From Gigaspora rosea (lineage: Eukaryota; Glomeromycota; Glomeromycetes; Diversisporales; Gigasporaceae): a stretch of 64,000 nt of DNA. The translations under genes and the position numbers were made by a program. This document shows, piece after piece, positions 55,931-64,000 of the stretch (position 1 is the stretch's first letter; the number at the start of each line of letters is the position of its first letter). The DNA is taken from NCBI GenBank assembly GCA_003550325.1, contig QKWP01001210.1, forward strand, positions 1 to 64,000, given 5' to 3'. Below the pieces are notes generated by a model. It saw only the letters and a list, made by a program, of their open reading frames with translations, was not told the origin of the DNA and made no database searches.

Positions 55931-56544
55931 AAAATTCACTGATTTGGTTTAACATAAATTTTTTGATTAATTATCAATATTATATACGATTATAATACAG
56001 TAAGTGATAATTTAGTTTTCATTGTAGCAAATTTAGCATCAGAAAAATTGTGATATTATGTAATTTATCATGTATGTACTGTACGTACGTACGTACAGTA
56101 GTCTTATAGTACAGTCATATTTCGATATCATAGCACGCTTTAACATCATTTTATAGCATATACAATATCACTTATCTATCATTTGATTGTGTACATATGT
56201 TATTGCATTGCCGAAATTTAAGATCACTAAATGTAATATTAATTCTTCAGAACTAAATTTGCTATTAGAAAAATTTAATTTTTACTACAGGTTTTATTTT
56301 GTAGCATATATATATTTAACGAAATTACGCGTAGCTAAATACGTTTCATTATAAGACTGGTAAAAATTAAATCTCAATGATTCAAGAATCTTATATCCGG
56401 GCTTTTTAAAACTATTATTATTAACGAAGCTCTTTATATACATATTTAAATATGAACTTATTTATCTAATAGAATCGATACTATTTAACCTATATAATCT
56501 GAGATAATCATTATATATATATATATACTGTATGTATATGAACT

Positions 56545-56581
56545 TTTCAGTGTCCCTGGTTCCCAGGCGGATCACGAATTA
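56545..56581 (-). repeat. Third inverted end matching 55440-55475
   Basis: The complement reads TTAATTCGTGATCCGCCTGG then GAACCAGGGACACTG, close to TTAATTCGTGGTCAGCCTGG at 55441. The full element may therefore be 55441-56581. Confidence 0.55.
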
Positions 56582-59159
56582 ACAACTTGATAAAGTTTAT
56601 TACGTAAATCAAAAATTTTTTTTATCTAGTAAAGAATATTAAGTGATGTTGGCCACCTTTTTTTTATCCCTGGCTTGGCAAAGTTTGCATCCAAAGAGAC
56701 CGTTCGACTAAACTTTGTCATAGATCCTCATTCTCGACATTAAAAAACGAAATACTATCTTATACTAAAAATTTTCATGGAAAAGAAACAAAATTGCAGA
56801 TGCTTAGTCTTTACTCACATGACAACAAATTCAACTATTCCATTAATAATTTCTTATTTGTTACGACGATCCAACATCGACGAAGTCCTAAAACTATGGA
56901 TTCTTGAACTGATGTTTTTCCGTATTTAATTGTTGGCGATATTATTCAATAAAGTATCAATTACAATCTTTATTTTAATTGATTATTTTAAATGAGTATC
57001 GTTACGATCATTAGTTAATCACATCGAAAATAATGCTTGAAAAAACTTAATTGACGTCATTATTTGCATATTCAAGTTGTCAACAAAAAGTTTAAATAAA
57101 TATAATTATAGCTGAGTACTATTGCGATCGCGATCACTAACTAATCACACCAAGAATGAGGTTTGAGGATACCCTTTATATATTAAATGGATTATGTATT
57201 TATCTTCTAGTAGCATAATCTTTGCTATTTACAACATAACTAAAGTCATTGTGTATTAATTTAGAAAGTATTTAATAACGTCAAAGTACTTTTTAGGTAG
57301 AGAATGTTTTAAAATCGTCTTAGTGTGTGAAGAAATTTTAGATAGGCAACGCAAAGAATTTTGTAGGATGGAAATATTTTAAATTGACTTTGTTGCAAGA
57401 CTTTGTCTTACGTGAAAAACTTTATTAAATTGTATTGTCGTGCGAAAAACTTTATAGATTGGGATCTTTTGAATTTAGAATAAAAGCAATTAACAATTTC
57501 TTGCCGTAATCGTAACCGTAAACTGGTCGTACATAGTAAATTTATTGGGACGATTCTACTGTATCACCAATATATGTATATATGCTTATGCTTTGCAATT
57601 TATTGTTATTAGTATTAAAATTAAGAAACTTGTTTTTCTGCAAATTCTTCGACTTCTCTAATATGATTAATACGAGATATGTTTGTTATAAAATTAAACT
57701 CAAAAGTACAAATTTAACTTGTACGTTAATTGAAAATTCAAAGTCCTTTTAGTAGCTGCTTATATATTGCAAAGCCTATTTTTTTTTTTTAAATCGCCGA
57801 ACTTATAAAAAATTAGCTAGCGACTTTAAAATCTTTATAAAGTCATGAGATCATGTAGCTTCGAATGAGAATTTATACATACTGATCAACTTACAAAATC
57901 AATCTATGATTTATCGTAATTTTATTTGTTGAAACATTTATTATCTTTAAAACTCTAATTTATTAAATTTTTAAGTTTAGGCCATAGAGACACATTAAAC
58001 TTACATATTAATATTATTAAATATATACACATATAAACATGTCGAGCCTTATTTAAAAGTTAAAATACTTGGACTTTTAATACAATCGCATTAATATATG
58101 TGAACTTTGTATTTTGATAATCAAAAAGGTATCTCCAATGGCAAGTATTTTAAAATACAGTTTTTAAAACAATTATCAAGTAACTTAATTAATCTATCGT
58201 GGACCGGATTAATAATATTACGATCAATCTTTTTGGGGATTCCAAATTTGAATTAACAGGATCATTTAGTATAATATGCAATAATAGTTTTACGACGTTT
58301 AACAAGATATTTTTTTCAAAAAATTTATTAACTAGTTTGTTAAAACTTGAAATAAAAGAATGTTCTTTGGCTGATATTTTAACTCGAAAACTTTCGTGAA
58401 ATACAGTACAATTAAATATATGATTATAATTGATTATTTTTAAGATCTAAAATTAAGTTGTTTTTGGGTTCGAAATCCGTTTAAATGGATTCCGAATCTA
58501 AATCCGCCTACAACATAATAAACAATTGTTGAAGCTAAATTATTCAATCAGACATATAGTAGTAATTTTAGGTTCATCTATCAGCCGCCATAATCACCAA
58601 TGTTTTTAAAAACATGATTTAATAAAAACAATTTAAAAAAAGTTGAGATTGGTTTACCATAGATAGTTCTACTGAATATCGGATATGCTATTTTCTTTTT
58701 AGTGAAAAAATATTCGCATAACGATAACTAAGACAAATTGAGTAAAAAACTGTTAGTGTAACTTCTGAACTTAGAAGGACTAATCGAAATATATTAGGAC
58801 AGCTAAGCAACTGTTTTTTTTTTTTAGTAATATGCAATTAGAAATTGATTTTGCAGCATTTTGATGATAGATATCCTAATGCATCTCCCGATATATAGAT
58901 GCATTTATACAATCGGAAGTTTGTAACATTACACTTGAGGTTTGTATTTATAATCTATGACGTTAAATATGGTATTCTACTATTACAAATGTGACAAATC
59001 AATCCTTTTAGTAAGCATCGAATAATATTGATAATCCAAGAAAAAAAATATAAAAGAGAATGCCAATCTTGATAAACCACAGATTTTAAGACATTTTAAA
59101 ATTATCACTATTATTACAATCAAAATATACAGTAAAATATACATCTATTTTTTTTGACA
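56582..59159. other. Intergenic DNA upstream of pirin, no supported gene
   Basis: The composition is fairly even and lower-copy. A 66-codon frame (58199-58399) has no known domain. The last 150 bases should hold the pirin promoter, but no distinct element can be named. Confidence 0.45.
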
Positions 59160-60607
59160 ATGTCAAGAAATTTAGCAAGAACCATTGCTAGATCATTTTA
59201 TGCGAATGTAAATATGATTTTTATAAGACCAATTAAATTCATTTTTATTTATTTATTTATTTTTTTATATTAATAAAAAAGAGTCAACCAGAAGGTGCAG
59301 GCGCTACCGTACGAAGATGTATAGGTGGACATAATACAATTGACCCATTCTTAATGTGTGATATTTTTGAAGTTTCACCACCTGCTGGATTTCCTGATCA
59401 CCCTCATAGAGGTTTTGAGACAGTTACATATATGTTAGAAGGTACTAGCGCACATGAAGATTTTGCTGGGAATAAAGGATTAATAAAACCAGGGTATGTA
59501 AACATTTAAATATAAAAATAAAATAAACATTAATGCGTGAATATCTAATTTCGGGGATTTAATTTTGATCAGATGCAATTTCAGGAGTAACTCCGCTTCT
59601 AACTGAGATTAACCCCTGAAATTAGATCTAGCATTAAATCGCAATTTCGATATATATAATATTTATTTCTAATTCTTATAATTTTATCCGATAGTGGTAT
59701 ACAATGGATGACAGCTGGCCGCGGAATAGGTATGCTTTTGAGTTAGAACCCCTTTTTGATTAAACAAGAGATGGATCTGTTAATAATAATAATAATAATA
59801 ATAAATTCGCTATATTTTTTTTTAATAAAGTACATGCTGAGATGCCTGTAACCAAGTCCAAAGGTAAACTTTTAAATTTCTTTTAATCCATCAAAATCAA
59901 TAAAATCATGTGAAATCTGCTAAAACAATAAAAAAATTTTTTTTTTTTTTAGGAATTCAACTTTGGATTAATCTCTCTGCCAAAGATAAAATGATAGAAC
60001 CCTCTTTTCAGAATCTTAACGATGAAGAAATCAAAAGGGTGAATCCTGAAGAAGGAATTGAAGTTAAAGTTATTGCTGGTTCAAGCTTCGGTGTTAAAAG
60101 TGATGTGTTTACTAGAACTCCTACTATGATGTTAGATTTTAAGTTATCTAAAGGAAAAAAGATTGAACAAGAGATTCCAAAAGATTATCGAGGTTTTATT
60201 TATGTATGGAAAGGAAGCGGTTATTTTGGTGGAAATCGATTCAAGGGTCAAGAAAATTATGCTTTATTCTTAGATGAGAGTAATGGTGATTATTTACCTG
60301 TTGAGGCTGTTGATAATGATGTTAGATTTATGCTCTTTGCTGGTCAACCTTTAAAGGTATTTTCTGTTTATATTATTCTCATTCATAAAAAAAAAAAAAA
60401 TTAATTTTTTTTTTCATAAATCATTATATATTTTAGGAACCAATAGTGAGTTACGGACCTTTCGTTATGAATACTGAAGAAGAAATATTTCAAACTATGT
60501 CAGATTATAATAAGTATACTAATGGATTTGAAAAGGCTAAAAAATGGCGTTCTTCAATTGGTGATGGTGTGGCCGGAATCGATTTTGAAAAAGAATTCAA
60601 AAATTAA
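59160..60607 (+). CDS. Pirin family protein, 300 aa
   Basis: Six exons (59160-59207, 59282-59493, 59695-59729, 59831-59863, 59953-60356, 60437-60607) total 903 bases in frame, all introns GT/AG. Pirins are bicupin iron proteins; human pirin is a redox-dependent nuclear cofactor and some bacterial ones oxidise quercetin. The N-terminal cupin keeps the metal ligands: two His in DHPHRGFETVTYMLEG, and His plus Glu in QWMTAGRG.IVHAEMP. PEGAGATVRRCIGG and DPFLMCDIFEVSPPAGFPDH precede them. The C-terminal cupin includes RGFIYVWKGSGYFGG and LFAGQPLKEPIVSYGPFVMN, the usual family ending. The first 16 codons form a separate exon (MSRNLARTIARSFYAN), arginine-rich and free of acidic residues, which could be a mitochondrial presequence; that is inference. 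Intron 2 (201 bases) contains a small inverted repeat. Confidence 0.9.
59545..59620. repeat. Small inverted repeat in pirin intron 2
   Basis: TAATTTCGGGGATTTAAT on the left and TTAACCCCTGAAATTA on the right pair across GGAGTAACTCC. Probably a very short MITE. Confidence 0.5.
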
Positions 60608-61040
60608 AAATTAAATTAAATTTACATTTGTACATTTTTTATTTTTATAAAGATTTATTATTAAAAATTAAAAATATATATCATTCATATTATATAAACG
60701 TTAAAATATAATAAAAATATATATTCTCATGTTACAGTAATTCTTTTGTTTTGCACATTAATCAAAAGTGAATTTGAGTGTGAAACGTAGGTTGTCTTTT
60801 GATAGAATAATGCAATTAATGATCCGACCCGTCTAAAAAATCTCCACCCGAGTTGCCTAAAAAAAGCTACGTGGGTTACGTGGGTGGCATGTACTGTAGT
60901 ATGAGGCACGAGTGAGGCACGCCAAAATGTTCGTGCTTAATTTAATTCTTATCAGTCAAGGGACATGTCCAACTGAGTGCAATTACTTATAGTTCAAATG
61001 AGATGACTCACCCAATTTTATATGTAAATTTATGCAAACA
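60608..61040. other. 3' flank of pirin, no gene
   Basis: The stretch at 60820-60940 contains CTACGTGGGTTACGTGGG and GAGGCACGAGTGAGGCACG short direct repeats. Nothing else is recognised. Confidence 0.4.
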
Positions 61041-61685
61041 TATCGGCTAATTTGTGACATTGCCGATATCTCTTGATCTACTGGTCCGTTTTGGATGATT
61101 TAGCTACCCTACCAAAATGTTCATCTCGATGAGACGATTCTAATGAGCCCAAAATAGCTAAAATCCAATCACAGGATCCCGAGAACGTTCAAAATTTGTG
61201 CAATTTTTAATAGATCTATCGTAACCGCCAAAATGATCGTCTCTATGAGGCGATTAAAATCTGATCACAGGATCCTGAGATCGTTAAGGATCTGTACTAT
61301 GTAGACAATCAACTGTTGTATATATGACAACCCATTTCTCAGTTGATTGTCTACATAGTACAGATCCTTAACGATCTCAGGATCCTGTGATCGGATTTTA
61401 ATGATTTTGAGCTTTAGAATCGTCTCATAGAGACGATCATTTTGGCGGTTAAATCATCCAAGATCGATAGATCAGAAGTTATCCGACATTAAAGGTGTTT
61501 ACATAGTAATTCTAAAAAACACTATTAAAATTGCACAAATTTTGAACGTTCTCGGGATCCTGTGATTGGATTTTAGCGATTTTGGGCTTATTAGAATCAT
61601 CTCATTGAGACGGACATTTTGGTAGCTAAATCATCCAAAATGGACCAGTAGATCAAGAGATATCAGCAATGTTACAAATTAGCCC
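61041..61685. mobile_element. Long foldback element, ~640 bp
   Basis: The centre is near 61325. The left CTAATTTGTGACATTGCCGA, TCTTGATCTACTGGTCC, TCCAATCACAGGATCCCGAG and AAGGATCTGTACTATGTAGA pair with right-arm complements. The right arm is about 75 bases longer: the left arm has lost a piece between CAATTTTTAATAG and ATCTATCGTAACCG. GATCCTGAGATCG and CGAGACGATT units repeat within each arm. Confidence 0.8.
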
Positions 61686-63054
61686 ATATGAAAAATCATT
61701 TAAATTGAATTTATTTAAAAGTATACATATAAAAGTCTTTTTAAATTTTTTAAATATATATTCTTTGGCATTTAATACTCTTTTGTTTAAAGTTTTAGTT
61801 CTTAATTTTAAGCAGGGAGCTGAAATTCTTCCACTAAAGTTGACCAATTCTTTACTATGTTCTTTAAGTCAAATACTATAATTGTACTGGTAAACTGGTA
61901 ACTATTATAATTATAAATCGTATTTGTATCCGTATTCGTATTCGTAATAGTAACAGTAATAGACTTACGTACATTTTATTTTTACAAAACATTAGTAAAG
62001 ATACATTACAGCATTAAAATATTGAAAAATTTTATCTTTTTGAGTATTTCGTCCTATGTTTATTCGTGATTTTTTACATTTTTTTATTTTTTTTGCTGCC
62101 GGATTTTTTACTGAAAGAATTTGTCAATCCTTTCTAAATAAAATCTTTATAAATAAATAATCATACGTTACCACATCAATCAACCAATCAGAAACCATAT
62201 CCCTCAGTCAAGTTTAAAAATTGGAACCACATAAAAAATTTTTATGAGAGTCAGAGCAATCTTAATGCGCTAAATTAAACGGTTAACAATTAAATGGGTA
62301 AAACAATTTTAATATCCCATAAGTATAGAGTATTTACTATATCTGTATCTGTCCCGTGGATACTAGAAAAAAAAAATAGCTAGTTATCAGTATAATTATT
62401 ATTACTGTTATCAATTAAATTACCGTTATCACGTTAGATGTATTAAGTTTTACAGTAGAAACTAGTTATGTGTTACTGTGTGTACCCTACATTTAGTACA
62501 GGGTTGATTAGTGGTAAGTTACTTACCGTGGTAAGTTACCGGTAAGTTACCATGGATTTTGCTTGAAAATTGCGGTAAATTATGTATGTTAACTAAAATT
62601 AGTGACAAATAACATAAAATTAATATACCTGATACTGTGTAGTCTAAAACTCGAATATTATTTTGAACTATCAAAATCTTAGACGGATCTAAAGCATTAC
62701 AGATAAAAGGCTAAAAATTATTTTTTATTAATAAATATATACAGTATTAAAAAATTCTCAATAGAGTTCCAAAATGACAACCTATTATGCATTACAGCAT
62801 TAATTGAGAACTTTTAATGCTATTAAAATATTCTTTGGTCACTTCCCAATACATCGTTCATCGCTTATTGTTGTGTATTATAACTTTAATGATATAAAAT
62901 ATATTTGACTTCACACAAATTCTTTGTAATAATCAGAAATTTATGCATAAATTGTTATCGCATAATCATAAGAAATCAATCATCTAATGGACCAACTAAG
63001 CTAAAAATTAGCTTTAGCCAATTTTTAATCATTGGCCGGCGATTACTATTCAAG
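61686..63054. other. Intergenic DNA with GGTAAGTTAC short repeats
   Basis: TGGTAAGTTACTTACCGTGG and TAAGTTACCGGTAAGTTACC lie at 62512-62556, a palindromic short tandem array. No gene is supported. Confidence 0.5.
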
Positions 63055-63936
63055 TCAATAACTTTCCAAACTCGCCTTCTTCATTAGTTGTATCAAAATT
63101 TTTTCTGTCTCTTCGACTTTACTTACTACATTATCCATCACCTTTGTATTTTTTTCAATCGATCGTAAATGAGAAGAAATTGACTTTTTGATTTCACAAA
63201 GTTCATGATCTTGTTCGGACTATATGTATTAAAAAAGATCTTAATATTCAAATTGTTAAAACTTTTATAACGAGATAATACTGTATAAAAGTACTCACGT
63301 CCCAAATGCACAATGATCGATCTTTTAATGGTTTAATATGACTTTTAATTAATTCATTATCCAAATCGACAAGGTCTTTAAATTCATCCTTTAAAAGCGG
63401 ATGAAGCTAATTTCATTGGTAACGAAAGCAGTTAGTCTAATATCTTGACATGTCAATAAATGTATACTGTAAATTCTCGAAAATAATGTTCATGTCCCTA
63501 TTTCTATATACAAATGCTCATATTTGAACCTTACTTACTTTTGTCCTATGAAGCATTTTATTTCTAGTTTCAACAGCTTTTTTATCACTCTTAAGTTTGG
63601 TTAATAATTCCGAGTCTTCTTTCAAAAGCCTTGTAAAACAAATAATAAATAATGTAAATAGGATAGAATATGAAATCTTGGGTCTATTAAAACTAGAAAT
63701 TTGCTCACATTGTCTCATGTTCTAGCTTAATTTCCATTTGATTTATCTGTTCTAATTCGTTGGCTAGTGCCATTTCCAATGATTGCTGTTCGATTAAATA
63801 ACCTTTTAATAAAGTTTATACATATATATATTCTTGCTGAAACAAACCTACATTTTGAGAATGAATCTTGTTATAGTCGAAATTTGCTTTCTTCGAGTAT
63901 TTTGGGACTAGGAGTGTCTCAAACTTCTTGTCAATT
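63055..63936 (-). CDS. CENP-Q/Okp1-like inner kinetochore protein, 5' end missing
   Basis: Five exons are seen (63936-63848, 63802-63709, 63629-63539, 63406-63299, 63219-63055), in phase, ending in TGA. The first may extend, and further exons lie beyond the window. About 181 residues are visible: FETLLVPKYSKKANFDYNKI, then a long coiled coil (QQSLEMALANELEQINQMEI, LLKEDSELLTKLKSDKKAVE), then KLHPLLKDEFKDL, and a last helix with SSHLRSIEKNTKVMDNVVSK. CENP-Q family proteins, part of the inner kinetochore (CCAN/Ctf19) complex, share a .PVP....FDYE.. entry, the heptad block, a conserved HPLL motif and a C-terminal HL.S...N helix. I base the call on that order from memory, so it needs a profile search. 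Alternative: another coiled-coil protein. No membrane segment. Confidence 0.6.
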
Positions 63937-64000
63937 CTTGATGTGATTAGAAAAAAAAATCTTAAGCCAAAATGATAAAGGGTTTTGAAGATCTATTGAA

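Noticed and set aside
58199-58399. 66-codon plus frame
   Set aside because: No domain, no homologous copy and no adjoining exons were seen.

Overview
This is a very AT-rich, intron-dense fungal nuclear window. The gene content suggests an arbuscular-mycorrhizal fungus (Glomeromycotina, Rhizophagus/Gigaspora type). The signs are a Sel1-repeat plus kinase gene relic, a BTB protein, short GT/AG introns every 30-560 coding bases, telomere-like TTAGGG blocks, and genes set in a sea of small transposon remnants. The organism is inferred from family content, not proved. All coordinates and splice sites were worked out by eye.

Genes are few and cluster in the right part. From left to right they are: a frameshifted Sel1-repeat/kinase pseudogene (15159-17109, +); a relic of the N-terminus of a dynamin-type GTPase (18454-18640, +); a four-exon Stf2/Tma10-like small protein (37857-38636, -); a three-exon BTB-like protein (39372-40491, +); an eleven-exon HAK/KUP potassium transporter (40951-44805, +); a six-exon pirin (59160-60607, +); and the 3' part of a CENP-Q-like kinetochore gene that runs off the right edge (63055 to end, -). 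Each of the four complete gene models sums to an exact multiple of three across its exons. The genes look like ordinary housekeeping or family genes and show no operon-like or pathway link.

Most of the rest (about 1-11.9 kb, 17.2-36.4 kb, 44.9-51.7 kb, 53.7-56.6 kb, 61.0-61.7 kb) is layered non-autonomous mobile DNA. It includes palindromic foldback MITEs and Tc1/mariner-type MITEs with TA target duplications. PIF/Harbinger-like elements with TTA duplications are also present; one of them, 1.6 kb long, carries a ~270-bp tandem array and sits inside a mariner MITE. A recurring MITE family carries a degenerate telomere-like block inside it. There is also a ~1-kb GC-rich retroelement with a tRNA-like head and a 15-bp target-site duplication. 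Several insertions can be checked inside the window, because an uninterrupted copy of the target element is also present. No transposase or reverse transcriptase gene is visible, so every element here is non-autonomous.

The stretches 12.0-15.1, 34.4-36.1, 51.7-53.7 and 56.6-59.1 kb look like lower-copy intergenic DNA in which I can support no gene.
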